From positions 1 to 59,104 of the forward strand of contig JAKMEY010000002.1 in NCBI GenBank assembly GCA_022425725.1: DNA of 59,104 bases, in the 5' to 3' direction. The stretch comes from Ilumatobacteraceae bacterium (GTDB taxonomy: Bacteria > Actinomycetota > Acidimicrobiia > Acidimicrobiales > Ilumatobacteraceae). Made by a program: the position numbers and the translations under genes. The notes under the pieces were generated by a model. It was not told the origin of the DNA and did no database searches. It was given only the letters and a program-made list of their open reading frames with translations. This document shows, one piece after another, positions 8,964 to 17,923 of the stretch (its first letter is position 1; the number at the start of each line of letters is the position of its first letter).

Positions 8964-9743
8964 TTAGCGACCGACGAAGTCAGCCTTGCCTGGGCCGTGC
9001 TCCAAGAAACTCTTCACCCCGATCTGGGAGTCTTCTGACCGGAACACTTCGGTAAACGCCTCACGCTCAACCGCGAGACCATCATGGAGAGTGAGCGGAA
9101 GGCCCCGATCGATCGCTTCTTTGGTGAGTCCTTGGGCGACGAGCGCGCCCTGGGCGAGACTCGATGCAAGTTCGAGTGAACGCTCTCGGAGTGCTTCGTG
9201 CTCAACAACCTCGTCGGCGAGTCCGATTCGAAGTGCTTCTTCGGCGGCAACTTGGCGCCCGGAGAGCGAGATTTCTTTAGCTCGGCTCGCCCCAACAATG
9301 CGGGGGAGACGCTGGGTGCCACCACCCCCTGGAGTGATGCCAAGCAAAATTTCGGGTTGCCCGAAGACAGCCTTCGTCGATGCGATTCGATAGTCGCAGG
9401 CCATTGCGAGTTCGCAGCCGCCGCCAAGTGCATAGCCAGCAACCTCCGCGATCACCATTCTCGGGAGCGCGGCGAGGGCACCGAGAGCATCATGGAATTT
9501 GCGAGTAATCACGGCGCCCTCTTCTGGACCGCCAAACTCAGAGATGTCTGCACCGGCAGCAAAAATGCGCTCTCCTCCGGTCACGATGACCGCTCCTGGC
9601 AGGTCGGCAGCGAGTTCGTCTGCGATCGCATGCAGTCCTTCGAGGACGGCAGTGGAAAGCGGATTCACCTTTCCATTCGTAAGGGTGATGATCGCAACAC
9701 CATCGTCGCGACGTTCGAGATCGATTACAGATTCGGTTGTCAT
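8964..9743 (-). CDS. Enoyl-CoA hydratase/isomerase (crotonase family)
   Basis: A 259-residue crotonase-fold protein predicted to hydrate or isomerise enoyl-CoA esters. FAAGADISEF and GYALGGGCELAMACD supply the oxyanion-hole glycines and the first catalytic Glu. FGQPEILLGITPGGGGTQRLPR supplies the second, so ordinary hydratase activity is plausible. The ATG at 9743 is chosen because an upstream start at 9785 would overlap the end of the preceding glycosyltransferase gene on the same strand; with 9743 there are 22 bases between them. The specific pathway (fatty-acid beta-oxidation versus another acyl-CoA route) is unknown. Confidence 0.88.
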   Translation of the reverse strand: MTTESVIDLERRDDGVAIITLTNGKVNPLSTAVLEGLHAIADELAADLPGAVIVTGGERIFAAGADISEFGGPEEGAVITRKFHDALGALAALPRMVIAEVAGYALGGGCELAMACDYRIASTKAVFGQPEILLGITPGGGGTQRLPRIVGASRAKEISLSGRQVAAEEALRIGLADEVVEHEALRERSLELASSLAQGALVAQGLTKEAIDRGLPLTLHDGLAVEREAFTEVFRSEDSQIGVKSFLEHGPGKADFVGR

Positions 9744-9765
9744 CTCTCCAGCATGACCGATTTGG

Positions 9766-10923
9766 TTAGCTGAGACCGAGCGCATCGCGGTAACACGCCA
9801 TCATTCGCTGGGCGATCGCCGACCACGAATATGACTGCTCGACAAGTTGGCGCCCGTGAGCGCTGAGCGATTCTGCGCGATGGCGGTCCCGGAGCACGGT
9901 GTCGATTCGCTCTGCGAGTTGTCCTGTATTGCCTGGCTCGAATGTCAGGGCCGCCTCGGTTCCCTCGACAATCTCTGCAAGGCCACCGGTTTTGGCAATG
10001 ACCAACGGCGACCCTCCAGCGAGCGCTTCGAGAGCGACGACCCCGAAGGGCTCATAGAGCGAAGGAATCACGACGCACGCCGATCGATGAATCATTGTGC
10101 GGAGCTCGTTATCAGAGATATAGCCGGGAAGATCGATGAGGTCGCTTGCCCCGATGACATCGATTTGCGATTGCAGGTCGGCGAGATATGAGCCACGGCC
10201 GGCGATCACACAGTGCACGTCCGGGTGGTGAGACCGAATCTCAGCGATCGCTCCGGCGAGCACGTGGAAGCCCTTTTCGTATTTGATGCTTCCCCACGCA
10301 AAGATCATGTTGGCGTCAGGTTGCTCGTCAGCGTGAGGTGCGGGAGCAGCCCACCAGGTTTGGTCGATGCCACCAGGCACGCTGCGTACCACTGCGGGAT
10401 CGAGTTCAAAATCTGTTGTGACCTGCCGACCGAGAATTTTCGAGATGGTGATGACGCGTCGTGACGCGACCGCTTGCCACCATTCGATGCCGTTGACATC
10501 TGAGGGGATGCCAGGAGGCACATGGCCCCCATGACGACTGCGTTCGGTGCCATGGAAGGTCGTGACGAGCGGGCAGGCATGTTGGCGGGCGACCACCTGT
10601 GAGGCCCACGACACCTCCCAGTCATGGGCATGGACGATGTCGGCTCTCCAATCGCCGAGATCGGCAGCCGCCATGACGAAGGCGTGGTTGGCTGATGCAA
10701 CCCGTGCGATCGCCCGATCAGGGAGCCACGGCAGATCGATCTCGACACGAAGAGTTCGAAACGAATCTGATTCGGTGTATTTCGAAGTGCCGGGGGTGAG
10801 GCGGGTGATCACAACAACTTCATGGCCGGCATCGGCGAGAGCATGTGCGAGGCCATCGACGTGCGCGGCTCGACCACCCGATACTGCGGGAGGAGTTTCC
10901 CAAGAGAACATGAGTATGCGCAC
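9766..10923 (-). CDS. glgA: GT4-family glycosyltransferase, probable glycogen synthase
   Basis: A 385-residue GT-B glycosyltransferase. The N-terminus MRILMFSWETPPAVSGG resembles the starch/glycogen-synthase nucleotide-binding opening, and the C-terminal half has YEPFGVVALEALAGGSPLV with the GT4 E-x7-E motif. It is divergent from glgB, which argues for an alpha-glucan role: elongation from ADP-glucose, or maltose-1-phosphate formation as by actinobacterial GlgM. The sequence alone does not separate these. The start is the GTG at 10923, with TATGGT (10932-10937, minus strand) 8 bases upstream. Confidence 0.75.
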   Translation of the reverse strand: MRILMFSWETPPAVSGGRAAHVDGLAHALADAGHEVVVITRLTPGTSKYTESDSFRTLRVEIDLPWLPDRAIARVASANHAFVMAAADLGDWRADIVHAHDWEVSWASQVVARQHACPLVTTFHGTERSRHGGHVPPGIPSDVNGIEWWQAVASRRVITISKILGRQVTTDFELDPAVVRSVPGGIDQTWWAAPAPHADEQPDANMIFAWGSIKYEKGFHVLAGAIAEIRSHHPDVHCVIAGRGSYLADLQSQIDVIGASDLIDLPGYISDNELRTMIHRSACVVIPSLYEPFGVVALEALAGGSPLVIAKTGGLAEIVEGTEAALTFEPGNTGQLAERIDTVLRDRHRAESLSAHGRQLVEQSYSWSAIAQRMMACYRDALGLS

Positions 10924-10931
10924 TGGCGCGC

Positions 10932-10941
10932 ACCATAGTCT
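10932..10941. promoter_or_regulatory. Symmetric divergent -10 element between glgA and glgB
   Basis: ACCATAGTCT holds TATGGT on the minus strand (10932-10937) and TAGTCT on the plus strand (10936-10941), sharing TA. They end 8 and 6 bases before the glgA GTG (10923) and glgB GTG (10948). Only 24 bases separate the two genes, so some such shared promoter is almost forced. Confidence 0.55.
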
Positions 10942-10947
10942 TTAAGA

Positions 10948-12843
10948 GTGACCAACGCCCGACTCGTCGAACCCGCGCTTGGTGAGATCGATCTCCATCT
11001 CTTTAATGAGGGTACTCATCGGAGACTTTGGGAGTTGCTTGGCCCTCAACATACGGTTGCAGGGATTCGGTTTGCGGTCTGGGCCCCAAACGCCCAGCGG
11101 GTCGAGGTGCTCGGAGATTGGGACGGATGGGCCGGTAATGCATTGCGCCCCGTGGGTTCTTCTGGAATTTGGGCAGCGGTGGTTGATGAGGCCGAGGGCG
11201 GTCAGTTCTACAAGTTTCGTGTCACGGGTGCCCATGGTCGCGAGGTGATGAAAGCTGATCCAATGGCGCGACAAAGCGAGTTGCCACCGGGTGATGCGTC
11301 CATCATCCCAAATGATTCCATTGAGTTCGAGTGGAGTGATCGTGACTGGATGGCCTGCAGGGGCGCCGTGATCCAAGGCGACAAACCGCTGCGAATTTAC
11401 GAAGTGCACGCAATGTCGTGGCGCCGCGACCTCAGTTCATGGGAAGAAATTGCTGACGCCTTGATCTCCCATGTGCAGCGACTCGGATTTACTCACGTCG
11501 AGTTTCTGCCGCTTGCGGAACACCCCTTTGGCGGTTCATGGGGGTATCAGATCACCGGCTTTTTCGCTCCGACCGCCCGGCTGGGAAGCCCTGACGGTCT
11601 TCGGCGGCTTATCGACCGACTACACGGCGCAGGAATCGGAGTGATTCTCGACTGGGTGCCTGCTCATTTTGCGAAAGATTCGTGGTCGCTTGGCAGATTT
11701 GACGGAACAGCACTGTACGAGCATGAGGACCCCCAACGAGGAGAACATCCCGACTGGGGAACATTTATTTTCAACACTGGGCGCAACGAGGTACGAAATT
11801 TTCTCGTGAGTAATGCGCTCTACTGGCTGCGTGAATTCCACATCGACGGACTTCGCGTTGATGCGGTTGCCTCGATGCTGTACCTCGACTACTCGCGTGC
11901 TGATGGGGAGTGGACACCAAACGAACACGGAGGAAACGAAAACCTTGAGAACGTTGCGTTCTTGCAAGAACTCAACACGGTGATCGGCGCAGAGTTTGGC
12001 GATGTAGTGATGATCGCAGAAGAGTCAACAGCATGGCCGGGCGTCACCCATCCAGCTGACACTGGTGGACTCGGATTTAGTCATAAGTGGAATATGGGTT
12101 GGATGCACGACACGCTGTCGTACGCCCATCGGGAGGCCGTACACAGGCGATACCACCACGGTGAGCTTTCGTTCAACATGTTGTATACCTACGGCGAGCG
12201 ATACGTCCTTCCTCTCAGCCATGACGAGGTCGTGCACGGGAAGGGCAGCCTGCTGGCAAGAATGTCGGGTGACGATTGGCAGAAGTTTGCAACGCTGAGG
12301 CTGACGTATGGCTGGCAGTGGGCGATGCCCGGACCCCCGGTGTTGTTCATGGGCTCAGAGTTTGCCCCTTGGTCAGAATGGAATGATGTGCGCGGAGTTG
12401 AATGGTGGCTCGAAGACCACGCTCCCCACGCGGCGATGGCAGGGCTGATTTCTCAGTTGAACTCTCTTTGTGATGACTACCCGGCTCTGTGGAGGTGTGA
12501 TCGGGAGTCAGAGGGGTTTGAGTGGATCGACGATCGCAACGCAGAAGACTCTCTCTACTCATTCGTTCGCCAGTCGCCCGAGCATGATGACGCGGTTCTT
12601 GTCGTCGCGAATTGGACTTCAGTCCCGCGGCCTGCTTTTCGGACTGGAGCGCCTCGAGATGGTCGCTGGAGGGTCGTTCTAGACACCGATGATGCTCGAT
12701 TTGGCGGGAGTGGGTACCGCAAGGTCACCCAAAGCGCAGATGTTGTTGATGCGGAGTCAGTCGAATGGCAGGGCCGACCGACGTCAATCGTCGTTGATGT
12801 CCCGCCGCTGTCAATGTTGTGGCTCGTAGCGGTGTCGACATGA
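10948..12843 (+). CDS. glgB: 1,4-alpha-glucan branching enzyme
   Basis: A 631-residue GH13 branching enzyme that makes alpha-1,6 branches in glycogen. An N-terminal CBM48-like module (FAVWAPNAQRVEVLGDWDGW) precedes the catalytic barrel. The barrel motifs are DWVPAHF, DGLRVDAVASMLYLDYSR (catalytic Asp), MIAEEST (acid/base Glu) and PLSHDEVVHGK (transition-state His-Asp). A C-terminal all-beta domain ends the protein. The length is slightly short, as in forms lacking an extra N-terminal module. The start is the GTG at 10948 with TAGTCT 6 bases upstream. The stop overlaps the azlC start (ATGA), so azlCD is read from the same transcript. Confidence 0.95.
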   Translation: MTNARLVEPALGEIDLHLFNEGTHRRLWELLGPQHTVAGIRFAVWAPNAQRVEVLGDWDGWAGNALRPVGSSGIWAAVVDEAEGGQFYKFRVTGAHGREVMKADPMARQSELPPGDASIIPNDSIEFEWSDRDWMACRGAVIQGDKPLRIYEVHAMSWRRDLSSWEEIADALISHVQRLGFTHVEFLPLAEHPFGGSWGYQITGFFAPTARLGSPDGLRRLIDRLHGAGIGVILDWVPAHFAKDSWSLGRFDGTALYEHEDPQRGEHPDWGTFIFNTGRNEVRNFLVSNALYWLREFHIDGLRVDAVASMLYLDYSRADGEWTPNEHGGNENLENVAFLQELNTVIGAEFGDVVMIAEESTAWPGVTHPADTGGLGFSHKWNMGWMHDTLSYAHREAVHRRYHHGELSFNMLYTYGERYVLPLSHDEVVHGKGSLLARMSGDDWQKFATLRLTYGWQWAMPGPPVLFMGSEFAPWSEWNDVRGVEWWLEDHAPHAAMAGLISQLNSLCDDYPALWRCDRESEGFEWIDDRNAEDSLYSFVRQSPEHDDAVLVVANWTSVPRPAFRTGAPRDGRWRVVLDTDDARFGGSGYRKVTQSADVVDAESVEWQGRPTSIVVDVPPLSMLWLVAVST

Positions 12844-13514
12844 GCGCAGTCGATGCGACCGAGCGTTCCAACGATCGCTCCCTTGCGGCGAGTTGCGCAG
12901 TGCTTGGAGCAGCAGTCGGCGTCTTTGGTATCGCATTTGGGGTTGGTTCTGTTGCTGCGGGTGGTTCTGTCGCAATGACCTGCGCGATGTCGTTGCTTGT
13001 GTTCACCGGGGCTTCGCAGTTCTCAGCGGTCAGCGTGATCGCATCGGGCGGATCAACTGCCGCCGCGCTCGCCGGAGCTTCAATTCTCGCGGCTCGAAAT
13101 GGCGTCTACGGGCTCGCAATGTCGCGGACCTTGCGGGGCTCGTTCTTTAAGCGGATTGTCGCCGCCCAGATCACCATCGACGAATCGACGGCGATGTCAA
13201 CCGCCCAAGAAGAGTCTCAGGCCGCCCGGGTGGCATTTTGGTGGACAGGGCTTTCGGTCTATGTGTTCTGGAATGCAGGAACTCTCATCGGAGCGCTTGC
13301 AGGAAATGCGATCGACCCTGAAAAGTTTGGCCTCGACGCAGCATTCCCTGCCGGATTCGTGGCGATGGTCATTCCTCATCTTCGACACCGGAGAGGTCGA
13401 CGTGCCGCTGCGATCGGGGCGGTGATCTGTGCGGTGACGATGCCGTTCATGCCTGCAGGAGTGCCGATTCTGTGTGCATCAGTTGGTGTGTTGGTGGGGG
13501 TAGAGAAACCATGA
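12840..13514 (+). CDS. azlC: AzlC-family branched-chain amino acid exporter, large subunit
   Basis: A 224-residue multi-spanning membrane protein of the AzlC/BrnF family, which with the small AzlD/BrnE subunit exports branched-chain amino acids (and methionine in some species). MSLLVFTGASQFSAVSVIASGG is the conserved AzlC segment, followed by RNGVYGLAMSRTLRG. It starts in the glgB stop (ATGA) and its own stop overlaps azlD in the same way. Sharing a transcript with glgB has no obvious metabolic logic. Leu/Ile genes elsewhere in this window make branched-chain amino acid balance a plausible role. Confidence 0.88.
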   Translation: MSAVDATERSNDRSLAASCAVLGAAVGVFGIAFGVGSVAAGGSVAMTCAMSLLVFTGASQFSAVSVIASGGSTAAALAGASILAARNGVYGLAMSRTLRGSFFKRIVAAQITIDESTAMSTAQEESQAARVAFWWTGLSVYVFWNAGTLIGALAGNAIDPEKFGLDAAFPAGFVAMVIPHLRHRRGRRAAAIGAVICAVTMPFMPAGVPILCASVGVLVGVEKP

Positions 13515-13822
13515 CGTGGACCCTCGTGCTCGTACTGTCGGCAATTGCCTACGCTTGCAAAGTCACCGGACTTGTCATCATCGGTGGCCGTGAACTGCCC
13601 GAGGTTGTCGACCGCTGTCTGAATCTGATCCCTGCAGCGCTGGTGTCGGCGCTAATTGTGAATTCGACGATCGGGGGAGACGATGGCATTGTCGTTGATG
13701 CCCGTGCAGTGGGAGTGGCGGCTGCCATCCTCGTCGCCACGAGACGGGCCCCACTTGTTGTCGTGATCGTGACGGGTGCTGCGGTGACCGCTGTGGTGCG
13801 GGCGGTTGGGCTCGCACCCTAG
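13511..13822 (+). CDS. azlD: AzlD-family exporter small subunit
   Basis: A 103-residue protein with about four hydrophobic helices, matching the small subunit of AzlCD/BrnFE exporters (LVLSAIAYACKVTGLVIIG, then RCLNLIPAALVSALIVN, which is typical of AzlD). The ATG at 13511 overlaps the azlC stop (ATGA), implying coupled translation and equal subunit supply. It ends 8 bases before the convergent galT gene. Confidence 0.88.
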   Translation: MTWTLVLVLSAIAYACKVTGLVIIGGRELPEVVDRCLNLIPAALVSALIVNSTIGGDDGIVVDARAVGVAAAILVATRRAPLVVVIVTGAAVTAVVRAVGLAP

Positions 13823-13830
13823 AGATTGCT

Positions 13831-14826
13831 CTACTGGTGTAGCGACAGCGTTGACGCGGATTCGCGGAGTGCCGAGGCGGCCAATTCGGGTGGAACGATA
13901 TTGATCATGACACCAGTGCCGCGCTCAAAGCCCGCTTGGGTGACGAGGTTCGGCCAAATATGAATATGCCAGTGGTATTCGCCATCGTGCTGGTGGGGTG
14001 CACTGTGGAAGCCAACGTTGTACGCCACATCGCCAAGGGTTGAACTCAGCACCTTCATTGCATCTCGCAAGCTTCGACCGACCGCCGCCAGGTCATCTTC
14101 ATCGCTGTCTTGGAGATGTGCATGGTGCTGTTTCGGAAGGATGAGCAATTCGTATGGAGTTCCGCTCCAGTACGGGCACACGACGAGAACAGCGTCATTT
14201 TCGAAGACCACTCGATCTTTTGACGTCCGTTCAGCTTCGATCGTGGTACAGCCAACACAGCCGCCCGCGAAGCGTGCGAATGCGCGTTCTTCTTCGAGCA
14301 TTTCACCGGGGACGAATGGCAGCCCCATCAACTGGCCGTGGGGATGGGCGAGCGAGGCGCCAGCTTCACGACCGTGATTCACGATGGCTTGGGTGTATCG
14401 GATATGTGGCATATCCGCATGGGCGACGAAGCGTCGACGGAGCGAGTCCATGAATTGTTCGGCCGCGCTGTCGTCGAGGTCGCCGAGATTTGAGGAGTGA
14501 TCTGGGGTGTACACGAATACTTCGTGCAGCCCAGTTCCCTCGGCGTTGACATGCACCGGACCTTCGTTGTGAACGGAGAAACCGTCGTCACCTGTAAACG
14601 CCGGGTACAGATTTGGTACGACACGAATCGTCCACGCACCGGTGTTATCAATGGTTTCGAGCGCTGGTGGAGTTGCCTCTTCGTTGCCAGGGCAGAACGG
14701 GCAAGGACGATCTTCAGGGCCATCCATCACCGTTGAACGAGGAGCGAAGTCGTTTGGTCGTTGGGCGCGCCCGGGAACGATGGTCACCCAGCGGCCGGTG
14801 AGTTGATTGAGTCGTAGTTCACTCAC
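13831..14826 (-). CDS. galT: Galactose-1-phosphate uridylyltransferase
   Basis: A 331-residue HIT-superfamily enzyme of the Leloir pathway, exchanging UMP between UDP-glucose and galactose-1-phosphate. CPFCPGNEEATPP is the N-terminal zinc-binding signature; NHGREAGASLAHPHGQLMGLPFVP carries the catalytic HPH with its downstream Gln. The second HIT-like half has NVGFHSAPHQ and WHIHIWP. The start is a GTG at 14826; TATCCT lies 9 bases upstream, close to the leaderless pattern. galK and galE are not in the window. It may share a message with the upstream methyltransferase gene (56-base gap). Confidence 0.9.
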   Translation of the reverse strand: MSELRLNQLTGRWVTIVPGRAQRPNDFAPRSTVMDGPEDRPCPFCPGNEEATPPALETIDNTGAWTIRVVPNLYPAFTGDDGFSVHNEGPVHVNAEGTGLHEVFVYTPDHSSNLGDLDDSAAEQFMDSLRRRFVAHADMPHIRYTQAIVNHGREAGASLAHPHGQLMGLPFVPGEMLEEERAFARFAGGCVGCTTIEAERTSKDRVVFENDAVLVVCPYWSGTPYELLILPKQHHAHLQDSDEDDLAAVGRSLRDAMKVLSSTLGDVAYNVGFHSAPHQHDGEYHWHIHIWPNLVTQAGFERGTGVMINIVPPELAASALRESASTLSLHQ

Positions 14827-14882
14827 AGTGCTTTTAGGATATGTTCGAAATGAGTCAGTTTGGTGGCATTCACCAAAGACAT

Positions 14883-15626
14883 TTAACGAGACCGTGAGTA
14901 CACCGTGAGATGACGCCCGTTTGTGGCGTCAAATGTTGATCGGCTTGCGTCATTGAATCTTGCGGCCACTTCAAGTCCGGCTGCAGTTGCCATTGCATCG
15001 AGTTGATCAACGGTTGCGTAACGAATACTCCACGGCCGCAAACGCACACCTTGTTCTTCGGAAAATTCGACGAACTGCCCCTCGAGCAACTGATCCGCGC
15101 CGTGATGACGAGAGATCGACAGCACCACATGCGTTGCGGTCATCGACCGAATTGAGATGTCATCCACTATTCCGCCATCGGGCTGCTGAGGAGGAGTGAC
15201 TCCTTCGATGACCACTATTCCGCCAGGAGTAAGGGCTTGTGAGCACGCGTTGAGGCAGGCTTGTTGACGCCCTTGAGTTTCGAGATTGAACAGTGTGTTG
15301 AAGCCGATGAGCATGACGTCAAAGGGGCCGCTCGGCATGTCATCGACCATGTCGCCGGCAAACGTGGTGACTGTTTGCTGATGGTCCGCTGCGCGGAGTC
15401 GATCGAGCATGGCAGAACTGGTGTCGACCCCGGTCACAGCAAACCCGTGAGAGGCAAGAGGTATCGCAAGCCGGCCAGTGCCGACGCCAAGTTCGCATAG
15501 TGATCGGCCAGAGGAGTACTCATCGATGAGTGTGACGAGAGCCGAAACATCGCTGAGATCTCGGTACCAGTCGTCGTAGACGTCGGCGAATGCGTCGCCG
15601 TAGGTATCTGATTCGTAACCCTCCAC
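14883..15626 (-). CDS. Class I SAM-dependent methyltransferase, unknown substrate
   Basis: A 247-residue Rossmann-fold methyltransferase. SLCELGVGTGRLAIPLASHG is motif I for S-adenosylmethionine binding, GVDTSSAMLDRLRA is the acidic motif after strand 2, and FDVMLIGFNTLFNL and LTPGGIVVIEG are later strands. The C-terminal beta-rich part is the usual insertion of Methyltransf_25-type proteins. Nothing identifies the methyl acceptor. The start is the GTG at 15626, with TAACTT (15633-15638, minus strand) ending 6 bases upstream. It is divergent from the cysteine desulfurase gene and followed by galT. Confidence 0.85.
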   Translation of the reverse strand: MEGYESDTYGDAFADVYDDWYRDLSDVSALVTLIDEYSSGRSLCELGVGTGRLAIPLASHGFAVTGVDTSSAMLDRLRAADHQQTVTTFAGDMVDDMPSGPFDVMLIGFNTLFNLETQGRQQACLNACSQALTPGGIVVIEGVTPPQQPDGGIVDDISIRSMTATHVVLSISRHHGADQLLEGQFVEFSEEQGVRLRPWSIRYATVDQLDAMATAAGLEVAARFNDASRSTFDATNGRHLTVYSRSR

Positions 15627-15675
15627 ACCTGCAAGTTAGCGACAGGTTGCCAACAACGTGTCTAGCCTGAGGGAT

Positions 15676-16845
15676 GTGGAGACATTGTCGACATATCTTG
15701 ACCACGCGGCGACCACGTCAATGCACCCAGAGGTGCTCGACGCAATGCGCCCGTGGCAAGAGACACTTTTTGCGAATCCGAGTGGCAGCCACCGGGCGGC
15801 ACGCACCGCGCGGAAAGCCGTCGACGAGGCTCGTGAGGTCATCGCAGCCGAACTCGGCGTTCAAGCCGGAGATGTCGTCTTCACCGGTGGTGGAACCGAA
15901 TCAGATAACTACGCGATTTCAGGCTCGGTTCGGGCGCGTGGCGGCACCGCGGTGTGTTCAGCGGTTGAGCACCATGCCGTGCTCGACCCAGTTGAACACC
16001 ACGCCGGACGAACGGTGGCGGTCACCGCAGATGCTCGTGTTGATGTCGATGACCTGAGATGTGTGCTCGACTCGATGACCTCAGCCGGTCAAGAAGTTGC
16101 CGTCGTATCGGTGATGGCGGTGAACAACGAGGTGGGTTCTTGTAATGACATTGCTGAGGTCGCATCAGTCGTTCGGACCCACGCCCCCAACGCATGGCTC
16201 CATACCGACGCCGTGCAGGCAGCATGTTGGATCGACCTTTCTGAATTGACACAACATGTCGACCTCCTTTCGTTAAGCGCCCACAAATTTGGTGGACCCA
16301 AAGGAGTGGGCATCATGGTGGTCAGTAACGGAGTGGCACCAGAACCGCTGATGCGTGGTGGGGGACAAGAACGAGGGCGACGCTCGGGAACGATCGATGT
16401 CGCCGGCGCAGTGGGAACAGCAACTGCGCTCCACATCACCGGAAGCCAACGAGCCACCGTCTCGCAGCGGGTGATATCGCTACGTGATGAACTCCTCGAC
16501 GCGCTTACAGCAATTGACGGTGTGACCGAGACAGTGCCCCGATCGCGCACCGTTCCTGGAATTGCTCATATCTGCGTAAACGACCTTGACAGCGAAGCTC
16601 TGCTCTTCATGCTTGACGAGGCTGACGTGTACGCAAGCGCTGCCTCGGCATGCGCGAGCGGAGCGATGGAGTCATCTCATGTCTTGTCTGCCCTCGGCCT
16701 CTCAGATGACCTTCGACGAGGAGCGCTTCGACTCTCACTTGGCCACACGACCTCATCTGCAGATATCGATCGATCGATCTCCGTCATAACGAACAGCATC
16801 GGGCAACTGCGTGAACGCAAAGCGGCAAGAAAGCAGCGTGCGTGA
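15676..16845 (+). CDS. iscS: Cysteine desulfurase (IscS/NifS family)
   Basis: A 389-residue PLP enzyme that takes sulfur from cysteine for tRNA thiolation and Fe-S clusters. YLDHAATTSM is the N-terminal signature, SAHKFGGPKGVGI carries the PLP Lys, and SAASACASGAMESSHVL carries the persulfide Cys. It overlaps mnmA by ATGA; the same coupling is known in other actinobacteria, where the desulfurase feeds the thiouridylase. The GTG at 15676 is preferred because TAGCCT (15663-15668) ends 7 bases before it; an in-frame GTG at 15658 would lie upstream of that element. Confidence 0.92.
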   Translation: METLSTYLDHAATTSMHPEVLDAMRPWQETLFANPSGSHRAARTARKAVDEAREVIAAELGVQAGDVVFTGGGTESDNYAISGSVRARGGTAVCSAVEHHAVLDPVEHHAGRTVAVTADARVDVDDLRCVLDSMTSAGQEVAVVSVMAVNNEVGSCNDIAEVASVVRTHAPNAWLHTDAVQAACWIDLSELTQHVDLLSLSAHKFGGPKGVGIMVVSNGVAPEPLMRGGGQERGRRSGTIDVAGAVGTATALHITGSQRATVSQRVISLRDELLDALTAIDGVTETVPRSRTVPGIAHICVNDLDSEALLFMLDEADVYASAASACASGAMESSHVLSALGLSDDLRRGALRLSLGHTTSSADIDRSISVITNSIGQLRERKAARKQRA

Positions 16846-17909
16846 TGAGAGTGATGATCGGAATGAGCGGAGGAGTCGACTCTTCAGTCGCCGCAGCCCT
16901 CCTGCACGAGCAAGGACACGATGTTGTCGGCGTGACAATGCGGCTGTGGGGAGGCGAAAGTGACACGGGTTGCTGCAGCGTGTCTGATGTTGATGATGCG
17001 AGACGAGTAGCGCAACAGATCGGCATCGAGCACGTGGTCTTTAACTTCTCAGAAGAATTCGACGAGCACGTCGTACAGCCGTATGTCGATGCGCACCAAA
17101 GTGGTATCACCCCGAACCCATGTATTGAGTGCAACCGGCACCTCAAATTCGAACGACTTGCGGAGCGAGCCGACGAGCTCGGATTCGATGCGGTCGCTAC
17201 TGGACACCATGCGCGCATCGGTTCTCATGCCAATGGTCGGCTGCGCCTCGAACGCGGTGCAGATCTCGCAAAAGATCAGAGCTATGTGCTGCACATGGTG
17301 ACGGCAGCCGGGCTTGAACACACGAGTTTCCCCATCGGCCACATGACGAAAGACGAGGTTCGCTCACATGCAGCCCGTCTTGGACTTCGCACCGCAGGCA
17401 AGCCCGATAGTCAGGACGTCTGCTTTATTAGCAGAGCTGACGGACGTGAACACTTTCTCGGAAATCGCATTCCACTGCGCAGCGCTCGGGTCGTCGATCG
17501 CTCTGGATCTCAGATTGGTGAAGTTCCCTCTGTCGAGATGGTGACCCTCGGTCAGCGTCGAGGGCTCGGAGTGCCCGGCGGTGGCCCCGTTCGTTACGTG
17601 ATCGGTGTCGACGTATCTCATGACGAACCGACCGTTGTCGTCGGAGATGCTGAGGACTTGTTAGTGAGGTCACAGAAGGTGCACTCAATGACGTGGGTTG
17701 ATGAACCATTTGAAGGTGACGCGCTTGCACAAACAAGCGCTCACGGTGAACCCCGACCCTGCCGTGTGACGTCGACCGGTGATCGAGAACTGCAGATCGA
17801 CTGGGGCCTGCGTTCAACTCGTATCGCACCCGGTCAAAGCGTGGTGCTGTACGACCCCACCAATACGTGGGTCATTGGCGGTGGAATCGCTGAACGTTCA
17901 CCGCTATAG
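16842..17909 (+). CDS. mnmA: tRNA-specific 2-thiouridylase
   Basis: A 355-residue PP-loop ATPase that makes 2-thiouridine at the wobble base of Lys, Glu and Gln tRNAs. GMSGGVDSSVAA is the PP-loop; NPCIECNRHLKF and GKPDSQDVCFI hold the two catalytic cysteines. The C-terminal beta domain is present. It starts in the iscS stop codon (ATGA). The order iscS-mnmA followed by a MetE-like gene and ligA matches Mycobacterium tuberculosis (Rv3025c, Rv3024c, Rv3015c, Rv3014c), a strong sign of actinobacterial origin. Confidence 0.95.
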   Translation: MMRVMIGMSGGVDSSVAAALLHEQGHDVVGVTMRLWGGESDTGCCSVSDVDDARRVAQQIGIEHVVFNFSEEFDEHVVQPYVDAHQSGITPNPCIECNRHLKFERLAERADELGFDAVATGHHARIGSHANGRLRLERGADLAKDQSYVLHMVTAAGLEHTSFPIGHMTKDEVRSHAARLGLRTAGKPDSQDVCFISRADGREHFLGNRIPLRSARVVDRSGSQIGEVPSVEMVTLGQRRGLGVPGGGPVRYVIGVDVSHDEPTVVVGDAEDLLVRSQKVHSMTWVDEPFEGDALAQTSAHGEPRPCRVTSTGDRELQIDWGLRSTRIAPGQSVVLYDPTNTWVIGGGIAERSPL

Positions 17910-17923
17910 CGTTCGGTGCTCGC

